64,000 bases of DNA. It comes from Hermatobates lingyangjiaoensis (lineage: Eukaryota > Arthropoda > Insecta > Hemiptera > Hermatobatidae). Under the pieces are notes generated by a model, which had not been told where the DNA came from, searched no databases, and saw only the letters and a list, made by a program, of their open reading frames with translations. The DNA lies in the NCBI GenBank assembly GCA_026182355.1, contig JAPFBL010000084.1, forward strand, positions 12,859,001 to 12,923,000, in the 5' to 3' direction. The position numbers and the translations under genes were made by a program. How positions within the stretch are numbered: position 1 is the first letter of the stretch; each line of letters starts with the position of its first letter. This document shows, piece by piece, positions 1 to 10,830 of this stretch.

Positions 1-692
1 AAGCTGTCTACACCAATATCTTTTCCTTATTTAAAACATTATTAAAGTGATCTTAAAGAAAGCATTAGTTATATTTTCTCTTTTTGAAACAAGGTCAAAT
101 ATAAATCAATAAATTTAATCAAAACTAATTTATTTTAGTTCTTTTATTATGTTTAATGACTTTATTATAAAAGTTAAACATTAGTAATTATTATTAATAA
201 TTCCCTGAAAACTAATAAATTACAAATATTCAAACAAAGCTAATAGTACATACAAAATATACATGTCATTTAGCTTAAACAAAATCAGCTACGTTCATTT
301 GACTTTTTTCTTCAATTTGAAGAGTTAAGTTACTAGAAAAGGTATTATTTAGGATCTTGTTTACTGTAAAATTTACTACTAACCAATTAGAAGGGATAAC
401 TTGTAATTTCTGTAAATCTACATGTTTCAAGCACTTCACTCACTACAGCATTAAATGTGTAACACCATTGGATACAAGAAAAGCATAAAATTATTTTTCT
501 CAACTAAGTTTAGTTTTATACGTAAGAATAAAACAACAATCACTTTCTAGTGATCTGTCGATTTAAAAAATATGATATATAGTATGACTAATGGCATATC
601 ATATATCTATTATAGACATCTCAAGACTGAGAATTCGTTTTGAAATGTTTCACTACATTTGATGCATGAAGATAAAACTATCAGTGGAGAGA
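1..692. other. AT-rich DNA, no feature seen
   Basis: I see no conserved coding motif, RNA gene or repeat boundary here. The stretch is strongly AT-rich and stops occur in all frames. Confidence 0.6.
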
Positions 693-941
693 TCAGATTA
701 TGTGTATCAGAAGCCTGATATGAAAGCATTTACTCTGAATAATGGGAGTACTTGAGGTAAAGTCCTCACTCAGCCCCACGTGATCAATTAAAATCAGTAT
801 AATTCTTGGTGGTAAATAATATAGTCCGTGCAAACTCTTGCAGAGAAGGTAATTAGAGAACGAGGAGGTGATTTTGGGTCCTTTACAGTGGCGAAATAGA
901 GTAGGGACCATTGATCTCAAGATTAATGTTAAAACGAAAGA

Positions 942-1868
942 GCTAGGTCCAGTTTTGTATAACATTTACACTCATGATATTCCTGTACACCCTCAAACAC
1001 TTCTGTGTACTTTTGCTGATGATACAGCGATCCTTTCCCGAAACCCTGACCCCACAATTTCCACAAATATCCTCCAAGAACACCTAAATAGCATTGAAGC
1101 CTGGCTGCAAAAGTGGCATTTAAATATTAATATAAATAAAAGTTTTCACGTAACTTTTACTTTAAAAAAATCACCATGTCCCAATGTTACTATGAATAGC
1201 GCTCTCCTTCCAACGAGAGATGTGGTCAGGTACTTAGGGCTCTTCATTGACAAAAGACTAACTTGGAATTCTCATACCCGACTAAAAAGACTTGACTTAA
1301 AACGACGATTCTTACTACTGTACAGACTTCTAGGGAAACACTCAAAATTGACGCTACATAACAAAGTACTACTATACAAAACATTACTGCGACCGATCTG
1401 GACTTACGGACTTGAACTATGGGGTTGTGCAAAACCATCCAATATTCATAGAATACAATCATTACAATCTAAAATCCTCCGCACTATCACAAATGCTCCG
1501 TATTACGTCAAAAACTACACCCTTCATAAAGACTTAAAAATTCCATTCATCCAAAACCTTGCCTCTGATCGTTATAGGTCATTTCACAAGAACCTTTCCT
1601 CTCACCCAAATCCATTTGTACGAACGAATCCTTGCTTCCTCCTCACCTTCCCAGAATCCCCCAAGACGACTCAAGAGAAAATGGCCCATGGATCTGCTAT
1701 TACAGTAATATACTTTAAAAAAAAAAAAAAACCCCAAAGTGAGAAGTTGAACCAGTGGGTTTCATTCGTTGCTCATGTACATCGATGTCATTGTGTAATC
1801 TATCACTAAATATGCTTATTACGCATAATATGCGTAGTTGTATATTTGTAAATAAAGATGATAAAAAA
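942..1868 (+). mobile_element. 5'-truncated jockey-like non-LTR retrotransposon with TSD
   Basis: This is the 3' end of a LINE: reverse transcriptase from the palm domain onward, a short 3' UTR, an AATAAA-type signal near 1850 and an A-tail. The duplication AAAACGAAAGA flanks it at 931-941 and 1869-1879 (the A-tail makes the right border ambiguous by a few bases). The 5' truncation is typical of incomplete target-primed reverse transcription. The clear TSD and long open frame suggest a fairly recent insertion. A relative lies at 25187-25788. Confidence 0.88.
945..1708 (+). pseudogene. LINE reverse transcriptase, C-terminal part, frameshifted
   Basis: The fragment opens with a GPxLYNIY block (RT motif B region). 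The catalytic motif FADD follows near 1012-1023; it supplies two metal-binding aspartates. Next come the KCH-like INKS block, RYLGLFIDKRLTW near 1228-1266, and the thumb-like LLYKTLLRPIWTYG near 1372-1413. All are usual for jockey-clade enzymes. After about 1640 the true C-terminus (RRLKRKWPxDLL, stop at 1706-1708) lies in another frame, shown by comparison with the copy at 25187; the open frame running on to 1809 is therefore a frameshift artefact. No endonuclease or gag portion is present. Confidence 0.88.
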
Positions 1869-1879
1869 AAAACGAAAGA

Positions 1880-3728
1880 ACACGTCATGCAGTCCTTCTC
1901 TAGTCCTCGTAAATAAATCATAGCAGAATTGACTTTGCTCTCTCCATTATCTTGCCAAGCTCTCATGACCATGTTTCGATATTTCAGCAACATAGAGTTT
2001 CCTCCATTACTGAAAAAACACTACTCATCAGAACTGTTGAAAGTGATTTGATTCAAATAATGGAGGGCATGTCCTTATGCATTGTCTTGTGGTACTGACC
2101 AAGAGAGAGAATTTAAGAAAGAATCCCCTTCCATTTAACTTCCATTTAATGAAGGCTAAACCAATCCTGAAAAATATTCTGAAATATCCTGAAATTCTAT
2201 GTGTGGCAGCGAATGTTTATTAAAAACAGAGCCAGACTTACATAGCCTTGGCACCATTTATGAAAAAAGTAAGTAACATTTGATAGTTTATAAAAATAAC
2301 TTTTGTAAATTAGAATAAAAATAACAATTTCGTTGAAATATTGGTATTAAATGTATTATAAATAATAGAACTGGATAACTACATAAATGTAATCGTAGTG
2401 TATTAGTATTATTACTAGTGAATTTTAGAAAGTAATAAACAATTACATTTTTGAAGATTTGTTAGAAATTTCGTTTTTATCTTTAAAAAAATGTCATCAT
2501 CAAACAGAAGGTAGAGAAGATAGGAAAATCAAAAAGAGTGGTTTTTAGTGTAATATGGTACAAGGTTGAAAGTTGGTGGTGACTAGCATATTTCGACAGG
2601 GGATATATATCACAACACTTCCAATGAAGATCACCCTACTAGCACCAATAAACCATCTTCCTCAGGATAGGCATTCTATCATTGTTACCTAGTCTTTAAC
2701 GCCTCCCGATCTCTATTAGTACTAAACAATAATCAAAATTATTTTAATATACAATATTGTTTTCTACTTTTTCATTACATTAAATATCAAATGAATTGAA
2801 ATTTGATAGATTAAGTTATCAACATTTTCATCCTAATATATAACATGTTATCTATGAAATTATGGTTGAACGGATGAATTTATAAAAGAATAATTATTAA
2901 TAATTACTATTAATTAAGCTTAGTGAAAGTTAGTGAAATAGTGAATTAGCGAAATTTTTTAGTGAAATTAGATTAATTTCACCATGGTGGCATAAAATCA
3001 AACGAATGAAATAATATCAAATTTTATTGTAAAAATATCATTCATGGTAACGAGACCTTTTGTACATATGCTTTTATAGCTTCACATATTTAGATCTAGA
3101 CATGATAAAGTTTTCTTCATAGATCTCTTCTAGACGTAATTAAACGTATTAATTTTGTATGTTCCATTTGTTTCTAAACAAATAAGTTTTTCTGAATTTA
3201 TAAGAATAAGAAAAACTTTTTTTCTGAAAACAAGAATAAGTTTTCTGAATTTATCACTTGCGCAAGTAGAAAAATTACTTGATACTTTGCAAATTTATTA
3301 TTTGTTAAGGAAAGTAGAATCTTTCGTTTCTGTCTGTCAGTTTAATCACGTTAGATCAAATTTAATATTTATTATTTATATTTTACTACCATTAAACTTA
3401 AAGGACGTAATCAGAGTCTTACAAAAGTACGTTTATCACTATTCCAAAATAGTTTTTTAAACATTTAACCCTAAAGAGCAATTTCTACTGTAATCCCACC
3501 TTATATACATTAAATGTCGACATACACATACTACAGTATTATAAGATAGAATCATTGTAATTTAATCAAAATTGTGATTTAATAAATTACTATATCTGAT
3601 TTTGTTTTTTTCATGCAAAAAACACCGTATCAAAGTACAATTTGGGGTTGATTTTCCTTACTAACGGCTAACAATAACTTTATCTGAAATATAATGATTA
3701 TAACTCTTATTGATTTGTAGATTTCCTC

Positions 3729-3730
<2 letters not shown>
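1880..3730. other. AT-rich DNA, no gene supported
   Basis: No recognised coding motif. A 101-codon frame at 3155-3460 (+) is made of AT-rich codons with no family resemblance that I can see. I treat the stretch as non-coding. Confidence 0.55.

Positions 3731-3761
<31 letters not shown>
3731..3761. repeat. (CA)n microsatellite
   Basis: About 15 uninterrupted CA units. Confidence 0.97.
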
Positions 3762-3763
<2 letters not shown>

Positions 3764-5827
3764 CAATAAAAGATTGTTAGTTGATTTGGTCCACAACTTA
3801 TGAGCTGTTCAGATTACAAAATACACATGTTTTGATTAAAATTAACTATTTGAAATTAAATGAAACGACAAACGAGACATTTTGCTTCTAATTGTCAGAC
3901 TAGACTAAATGAAACCAGAGAGTGAAGGTATATAAAGAAATATTCTTCAGTTGGAGTTAACAACATACACAACTGAGTCCACATTAACTCCGAACACCTG
4001 GTACCCTGATATAAAATATTATACATCAATATTTCAGGTTAAATATGCCACACTTGAATAGCAGGGCTGCCAACTTAGATTTTTTTATCTAGATCTCAAT
4101 CATTTTGAAGCAGTTTAGATGTAAGAAATTATTGTTTATAGCATAGATTATTTTTTGGATTACTATAAAACATTAGTTAGATATAATTATATTATTTTTT
4201 TAAAATAACCGGCAATAGTTTGCAAAATATGTAACTAACATAATAATACAATTACATTATAACATAATAATATAATATATTATTATATTATATAATATAA
4301 TAATATAATTATAATATAGCATATAACAATACATATACAGTAATATATAATACAGTAACAAACATATTCATACTAAAAATGTTGAAAACGTTAGGCTAAG
4401 TGTTTTATATTATTCAATAAATCAAATGCTAACCGACTTTTTTACCTACAGGCAGAGTAAATGCTCTGACTACAAGTTTATGATTGTTCAGATCGCAGCT
4501 TATATTGATTTTGTTACAACTAAATCTAAAAAATTGTCGGCAATACTCAAGAATTTAATATAAGAATTAATTAATTGAGATTTTAAAATCAAAGCAAACA
4601 AAAAAAATATTGCCAGAAACTCAAGATACTGAAAGGTGTATTTTATTACTCTGTTTATAATATGTTCCAACCTGTAAAGAATATTGTTGTTATCTACCAT
4701 GTAACGAAATAAGAAGCTGCATATTTTAAGATGCACATAAAAATACAGTAGCAAAATACAACTATAAGTTAAATTAACTAAATTTAAATAAATTGGATGA
4801 ACAAAACAGAAACAGAGCACTTTGAGGAGAAAGTAGGTGAATAAGGATGCTTCAGGTTCCAATTCATTTCTAATGCATCAGTGTACACTATCAACGCCAA
4901 TATTTTCACCTCAAAATTCTCTATCATGTACTATTTCTATGATTTACGAGAAGACGAAAGTAAGAAATTCAATGAGATCGCAACTTTTGCATGATATCAT
5001 TATAATATAATTCGAACTAAGCAGAGTAAGAAAATGCTGTTCCACAAACGAATTACCTTTCTAAATTACAGAAATATTGAAAATCTTGCAGCATATCAGT
5101 CAGACGATGTTACTTCAGCAACTTCAAAATCTAACAACACATTTGAGGTGTTGGTGGTCTTGAAGGAGAGCTGTTACATTTTGTGTGTTTTTTTTTAGTT
5201 TCTCCTAGATTTATTTTTCTTTTCATTACAGATCATTTAAATCTATTAGTTGCAGCGCTGTTGTATAGATTGACTATGAACCTAATAAACTGATACTAAC
5301 TCAGTATAAAGAGCGTACTAAGTTAGTTGCAAAAGCGCGTAGTCAGTTATGACAACGCACTAAATTTCCAATGTTACCGAGCTGCCGGTACTTACAGTAA
5401 CCTGACACCAATATCAATATAACTGTGAATTAATTATAATTTTTATATGAACAAATTGAATAAAATTGTAAATTGTATAAGCACATTAGTGTTTGTTTAA
5501 TAAGCTATAAATTTCCCTTATATTATTTTAATTTTTTTTTAATGTTATTGTTTGTTCATATGAACCTGGTCTTGAAAACTAGGATTAGAAAAATATTGTT
5601 ACATATGTATTCTATATTTTCTATTGTTAACTACACTCTAAACTTCTTGAGCTGAATTTTCAAACGTATTTAAGACATATTCAAGTATTTCTTTGATATA
5701 ACTGATTGGATCTTCCATTTGAACGGAGGAATTATTTTAAACAAAAATTATATTTTTTGATAATGTTATTTAACTTGTAAATAAGCATTTGCAACCTAAA
5801 TTAAAAAGTTATGGGAAAAAATTGTAA
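3762..5827. other. AT-rich DNA with an AT-only low-complexity tract
   Basis: No gene recognised. 4244-4330 is almost pure A/T built from TAATA-like words. A 120-codon minus frame at 4500-4862 is rich in Phe, Leu and Tyr with no recognisable motif, as expected of AT-rich DNA. Confidence 0.55.
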
Positions 5828-6084
5828 AGAAAGTTTCTGGATGAGGATGTTTTGGATTCCCTAGAGGAGGGAATCAAAGGTTTTGAAAGGGTGTCAGCCG
5901 ACAAGAGACGGGAAGGAACAGAAGGCCTGATTGAGGGACTGAGAGAGGCTGCCAGTCGTAAAACTTACTGCTCCCCAGTGAGTGAGGCTTGCTCTAACAA
6001 AAAACTTGAAACCATGCTGGAATTACAGCTCAAGTCGGTCATCTTGTTCAGATTACTAAAAACCTTTAACATATTTTACAGATT
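5828..6084 (+). other. Possible exon, unrecognised, charged and GC-richer
   Basis: An open frame with clearly higher GC than its surroundings runs from a stop at 5825-5827 to about 6103. The first ~45 residues are acidic/basic (EEGIKG, DKRREGTEGL, GLREAASRK) and could form amphipathic helices; the rest includes KKLETMLELQLK. An AG precedes 5834, and a donor-like CAG|GTATGA lies at about 6084, so it could be an internal exon of about 250 bp. I do not know the family. A fragment of a LINE gag-type coiled coil is an alternative. No ATG begins the charged part. Confidence 0.3.
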
Positions 6085-6103
6085 GTCAGGTATGACTGTC
6101 TAG

Positions 6104-7470
6104 CGTGAAGAAAAGTCATGTAATTACGTTTTGTCAACATTTTATAGCTATGAAAAACTAAAAGTATTAAACTAAAAGACGACTATATTTTATTTTTAAA
6201 ATGAAGATTTAAACGACTAAAATAAATATTAAAAAAAAATTTGTTAGGTTCATTGTTGAAGAAATGTTGATAAGAATGTTTTTCAACGAAATACCATTTA
6301 GATGCTGGCTAAAACATAATATAATGACCATGAAAATATTAATTTACAGTTTTACGTTAAACGTATAAAGTTAAGAGGGAGTGTCCAAATGCTCTTTTCT
6401 CGTACACCCATGGAAAGGAGGTGGAGAACTGCTTTGATTCCCTAATATTATACTCACTAGAATTTTCAACAATCTAAAATATTTCTCATACTGATACTGA
6501 TTTTAATAATTTCAAATATTTTTTGAATTAAAAACTACCCATAGAATTTATTATTACTGCCTGATACAAATTTCTGAAAAATAATAGTTGATTTGTCACC
6601 CTGAATCACTTGAATCCATTTATCCGATTCACACTATATATGTATGAAATACTAGTATACATAAATCTGACTTGATTCTTTACTTTTAACCACATGTATT
6701 TGGTCATCATAAACCAAACATAAAGATATTAAAATATTAGTATTTTGTTAAAAAGTACAAATGAATATTTTATAATAAAATGGCTCGAAATATTTTACAA
6801 ATATTAATTTTAAACATCAATGCATTTGCTTTATATACTAATACCAGTTCTAAAAAATGATAGTATGAAAGACTGTCTATTTTCACATTTATTTTAATTA
6901 ACTTACCTTTAATTAACTAATCGGATATTATATAAATATAACAGGATATTAATATATATTATTTAACTAACTTATATAGGTAAATATAAATATCAATGCA
7001 ATAATATTAACATTAATATAATATATTAACACTTTAAATGAGAAAAAAACTCATTTAGGTTTTGGTATTAACATTAACATGCTCTAAATGAAGAAACAAT
7101 CAAACTGTACTACCAGGCTTACATGAACACAGAGTGCAGGCAAGATGGAAAGGCCATACAAAAAATTGTTCATACTCATGTAAGACCTAAATAGCCGAAT
7201 AAGACTTGTAATGTACTAAAAAAATAGAAAAACACATAACTTGCTGCTGAGAAACAGTCCAAAGAAAGATACCAAGGAGCTTCAAAGTAGTCACTTGGTG
7301 TACGAGTATACTTGCAGTACAGGTGAATGTAAGAACCTGCCAGCAAAGTACTAGAATTATCCAACGAAAACAAAATGTCGATAAACTATCTATATACTTA
7401 TAAAACTCAACTCTGTTATCCGCGTTTATATGTTTACACGCGCTCTAAAATAAATAAAATTTTTGAAATA
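6104..7470. other. AT-rich DNA, nothing recognised
   Basis: No coding motif or repeat boundary seen. TA-rich low complexity occurs around 6930-7030. Confidence 0.5.
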
Positions 7471-7471
7471 T

Positions 7472-7536
7472 GGTGGGCATCGAGAAATTAATGGAGATCC
7501 TGTGCTCTACTAATGCGCCACGGAGGCTGGAGTAAA
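7472..7536 (-). repeat. tRNA-like relic, possible SINE head
   Basis: Read on the minus strand, GCCTCCGTGGCGCATTAG with AGAGC following resembles a tRNA 5' half with a polymerase III A box. A degenerate B-box-like TCGATGCCCACC follows at about the right spacing. The 3' acceptor strand is not preserved, so this is not a working tRNA gene. It fits the head of an old tRNA-derived SINE or a tRNA pseudogene. Confidence 0.35.
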
Positions 7537-7859
7537 ATTGCTTCCAAAACCTTATATAAATGACGTCAAAGCATTAAATAATAGTTTTTTGACCTAAATT
7601 GTAATGATTTAATTATAAGAAATTTAGAAAGAGGAAATTTCATGAAAGTCAACGAGAATATGAAATAATTGTTTAATATATCAATAAATGATATTTACTA
7701 TAGTAAACAAAAGTTTTAGAAATTATAAAATGAATATAAGTAAAATATTAACAGCAGAAAATTATGCCCGTAATAAAAAACAGTTTGTCATAATGCCTAT
7801 ATTTTCTTCTTTTGATATAACTATTTCAATAAAAATAACATAGTAATGCTCCCTGATGC

Positions 7860-8842
7860 ATCGGAAGGTACGGAACAGTTCTTAATATAACTAGTTCTTT
7901 CTAAATTAAGGAGTTCAAGACTAATTACATTGGCTGTAGCATCTGAGGAATTGACAACTTCTTCAAGTTCTCAAGGGAGGAACTGATGCTTGAATCAGTC
8001 TTACTTGTGGCGCATATTTGCTAAATTCCATTTAACTAGCAATATGAGAGTTCAAGAAGATGAGGAATACTATCAATTACTGATAAATATTGGTGAAGAC
8101 AGAGTTGAAACGAATGAAAATAAAAAGATTATTACTGCCCGAAAACATGTTCATCCAGCGCATAATGTTGATTAATGTATTGAATAAATGAATGTATTGA
8201 AGAGTAAATGTATTCATTTACTCTTCATTCGCCAACACTCAAATATTATTCACAGAAAATTCTATGTAAGTTCTATTTAACGAGGCACAGTGAAATTAGT
8301 CATAGGCTCATTGAATAATTTCCAGGAGAAATTAAACAATATCCGTCATACAACTCGTTTTGTGTAGTAACAGAACCACATTAACCTCCACTATTTCTTG
8401 ACTCACTAGAGTTGTCTGGATTGCTCCAACATAAGCTAGAACTCAAAAAGGAACCATGCCATGTGTATGTATGAGAAACATTGATCCCCCGCGCTTATGT
8501 AATGGAACAAGACTAATAACTGAGGAGCTTTATGATAGTGTTATCGTTTGTAAAATTATCGCATCACGTTCTCAAGTGGAAATAGTTTTAATTCCAAGAT
8601 TGAAAATAGTTTTATTTGAAAAGGACAACAATCCTTTTTTAAGGATTCAATTTCCTATTCAGTTAGCATTTGCCATGACTATTCATCAGTGTCAAGGAGA
8701 AACTCTACAGAAAGTATTAGTACATTTATGTAAAACAACATTTCAACATGGCAAAGTACATGTTGCTCTCAGTAGGGTCAAACAGAAAGAAAACGTTAAG
8801 GTTCTTTTTGGAAAATTTAAATTGCACAACTCATGTAAATAA
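7860..8842 (+). pseudogene. Helitron Rep-Hel helicase, decayed C-terminal part
   Basis: Pieces of a PIF1-like superfamily 1 helicase appear in the right order. An eroded Walker A reads GTEQF near 7866-7881, where Helitrons have GTGKTF. LRSSRLITLAVAS follows near 7910-7940. SYLW..F..LTSNMR is near 8000-8050. FPGEIKQYPS lies near 8319-8348, then a QHKLELK block near 8430. After a frameshift come RNIDPPRLCNGTRLI (about 8474-8518), FAMTIHQCQGETLQ (about 8668-8710) and HVALSRV (about 8758-8780), which holds the conserved motif VI arginine. Stops, frameshifts, an internal deletion and the lost Walker A lysine show it is dead. No Rep (HUH) domain or Helitron termini were found. Confidence 0.85.
8199..8226. 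repeat. Perfect 12 bp hairpin inside the helicase relic
   Basis: GAAGAGTAAATG, loop TATT, then the exact reverse complement. It lies between two helicase blocks, where several hundred bases of coding sequence are missing. Confidence 0.9.
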
Positions 8843-9159
8843 AGAGAACTGCCTTAAAAAACGATCATTATCCTCTTTATTAAAAATGAATTAATTTAGA
8901 GTTTATCTGCATTTACGTGAACACGATTGCATTAAAAAGAAGGTGTTGGATGACCCAACGGGTCACGGTTAATCTACTATCTTATAGAGGCTTTGATTAT
9001 TAAGAAAGGAAACCCTCAATTAATATTCATGTGAAGGAAATGTTTGTCATTTTAACTAACAGGAACATAGAGCCTAACATGAATTGGAATAAGAACTAAA
9101 ACTGAAACCTGTACCCAATAAGATAAGTCCATTAGACCAAACAGAAAAACGCACCCATT

Positions 9160-9387
9160 AGGGGTGATAAGCATCCGTCCACGAGCAAAATTTTACCTGA
9201 CGATGACCAACGTAATTATGGTCGAAAGCTCGCATGAACTGATGTCCCTTGGACAATTAATGTGGAAACTCCAACCACAAGATCGAAATAGCTCAAAAAT
9301 TCTGAGAGCAGAAGCTGCTGCTACTTTTAACAATATTTACTTACAAGAAGGCTTGCTGCCGATTTACGCCAATACCCATACTTTCAA
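9160..9387 (+). mobile_element. Penelope-like element end: hammerhead-like core plus ORF start
   Basis: A hammerhead-like core at 9197-9231 (CTGACGA, a GACCA/TGGTC stem, GAAA) is followed in the same direction by an eroded ORF start ending in FNNIYLQEGLLPIYAN (about 9328-9375). The FNNIxLxEGLLPxxT signature recurs at 10617, 16891 and 34238, which is why I group these as PLE N-terminal regions. In PLEs the terminal repeat (pLTR) commonly contains a hammerhead motif and the ORF start; the order seen here agrees. Stops and frameshifts are present. Confidence 0.6.
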
Positions 9388-9480
9388 CGGTTGAAAGATC
9401 TTAGTCTTGTTTCCCATTTCTTATTGTGGTTTGATCATTGATTGTTATTTCACGTGTTTATGTGAAATCTTTATATATAT
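9388..9480 (+). mobile_element. Half copy of the (TA)n-flanked fold-back element
   Basis: This matches the right arm of the fold-back elements at 31519 and 34545: CGGTTGAAAGATCTTAG, then CTTATTGTGGTTTGATCA, then the tail with CACGTGTTTATGTGAAA and a short TA tract. The left arm is absent. It joins the PLE fragment on its left and the inverted PLE ORF start on its right. Confidence 0.8.
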
Positions 9481-9648
9481 ATTAGTAAAAATGTTACCAT
9501 AATTTGCAGAAACTTGCTTCTTGATAAGTTTCTCTGTCTTCCTGAATAACGATTTCGTTATTACATCTAAACTAGATAACATACTTCCTACAATCAGCAT
9601 GTTTAAACTCTTTCTTAGAGCCATCTTCGGGATGAGAATGATTCTCAA
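9481..9648 (-). mobile_element. PLE ORF-start region, downstream repeat of the 9.8-10.6 kb PLE
   Basis: On the minus strand the frame contains MLSSLDVITKSLFRKTEKL and ends NIFTNIY. It matches, with obvious similarity, the plus-strand copy at 10617-10770. It lies downstream of the RT/endonuclease relic on the same strand, where a PLE terminal repeat belongs. The coding part stops at the TA tract, at the same point (FNNIY) as elsewhere in the window. Confidence 0.65.
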
Positions 9649-9799
9649 ATATTTTTTCTTTTATATAGGCAAAGTAGAGTCAATTAGGAGGATTAAGATT
9701 GTTTGTTCAAATATGGTGGGGGGGAGTGGCCTAAGAGGTCACTGTTACTACTTTGCCCGGGTCTATTTAGCCTTGTGTTCCAAATAACTTCAAAATTTT

Positions 9800-10605
9800 A
9801 AGGCTTCTTTCTAACTGAATACTGATATATGGTTTCATTTTTTGTATGCATACAGCTTCAATACTTTTAAGTCTGTGATGATCTCTTTTTTTTAATTATT
9901 TTAGAACATGCTACAATAATGTCTCTTGTTAATTTGGTCTTGTAAATTTGCGCCATGTTTTCTTGGGAGCTCCAGACATCAGATGCATTGTGAGTCTTCT
10001 TGACAGGGAAAGACTATTAGTGGTTACTCCAATGTACGAATGTTTTCGGTTTTCACAGTCACCGTACATACATGTATTTCCTTTGAGTAGAGTGCTCTTT
10101 GTTTGGTTTAATGTTTTTCATAAATAGGCTGTCGATTTGCGGCTATTATATAAATAATAAGAGAAACACTGACGTCTTTATTTTTATACTTTGCATTATT
10201 TTTGATGATATTCTTCAGTGCCCTTTCATCCACTTTGTACTGTTTGGAGTATTGATTTCTGTAGTACATTTTATGAATAGTTCCAGGTGTTTCTTTATCC
10301 ATATGTTTGTGTTCGTTGTCGTATATGTATCCCTTTAGAATATTACCAAATTTCTCATTAGAATAGCCATGGTTTCGTTGTTTTTATGTTACAATGAAAA
10401 ATCGTTCAGTCCGAAGCTATTTTATAAGTTTGATTAAGCAGGGCTTTTATAGTTGCATCCTTGTAGCGTTGTAGGCACTTAATACATTCAGGTAGGACGA
10501 GTTTTTATGTACATTGAAGTTTCGGTTTTGTGATTCTACATATTGACGCTTACGTCAAGGAAATTCATTTTCTTATTTATAACTTTATCAATTGTGAAAA
10601 CAGGA
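9800..10605 (-). pseudogene. Penelope-like reverse transcriptase C-terminus plus GIY-YIG endonuclease
   Basis: Reading the minus strand from 10600, TIDKVINKKMNFLDVSV (about 10590-10548) is the PLE-type RT block ending in FLDV; TETSMYIKTRPT follows. After a decayed linker comes the GIY-YIG nuclease: YGDCENRKHSYIGVTT (YIG at about 10031-10039) and LSRRLTMHLMSGAPK, with the conserved first-helix arginine. RLKSIEAVCIQKMKP near 9835-9885 supplies the catalytic glutamate position. GIY-YIG fused behind RT is diagnostic of EN-positive PLEs. Many stops and frameshifts mark a pseudogene; the RT palm is missing. Confidence 0.88.
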
Positions 10606-10830
10606 CCCTTTTTTGAATGTTGACTGTAGGAACTATGTTATCTAGTTTAGATGCATTACGGAATTCGTTATTCAGGAAGACAGACAAACTAAGCAGGAAG
10701 CAAGTCATTGCAAATTATGTTTACATTTTTAATAATATCTACTTAAAGGATGGACTGCTGCTAAAATTACAAATATATATATTGGTTAAAAAGTTAGAAA
10801 AGTTAGTTAAAAATTTTTTAACTTAACGTT
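10606..10830 (+). mobile_element. Inverted PLE ORF-start region
   Basis: The plus frame includes MLSSLDALRNSLFRKTDKL and FNNIYLKDGLLLK. It is the inverted partner of 9481-9648 and abuts the RT relic with almost no spacer. PLEs are often flanked by such an inverted, partial terminal repeat, so 9481-10770 reads as one old insertion on the minus strand with an inverted copy at its 5' side and a direct copy at its 3' side. Confidence 0.65.

Larger units (their letters stand above)
693..1993 (-). pseudogene. Minus-strand reading frame split by a LINE insertion
   Basis: Two open minus-strand segments, 1993-1880 and 941-693, flank the retrotransposon at 942-1868. Both copies of the 11 bp target-site duplication are read in the same frame (Ser-Phe-Val), so the pre-insertion allele had one continuous frame of about 120 codons. 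I do not recognise the product. The first segment is polar and rich in Arg, Lys and Glu; the second is more hydrophobic. It may be a host exon, an older transposon frame, or chance. Confidence 0.3.

Noticed and set aside
1715..1809. Extension of the LINE frame past the A-run
   Set aside because: The true C-terminus is in another frame and stops at 1706-1708; the extension is a frameshift product.
3155..3460. 101-codon plus-strand frame
   Set aside because: AT-driven codons, no motif, no support on either side.
4500..4862. 120-codon minus frame rich in Phe/Leu
   Set aside because: Hydrophobic composition follows from A/T-rich DNA; no recognisable domain or exon borders.
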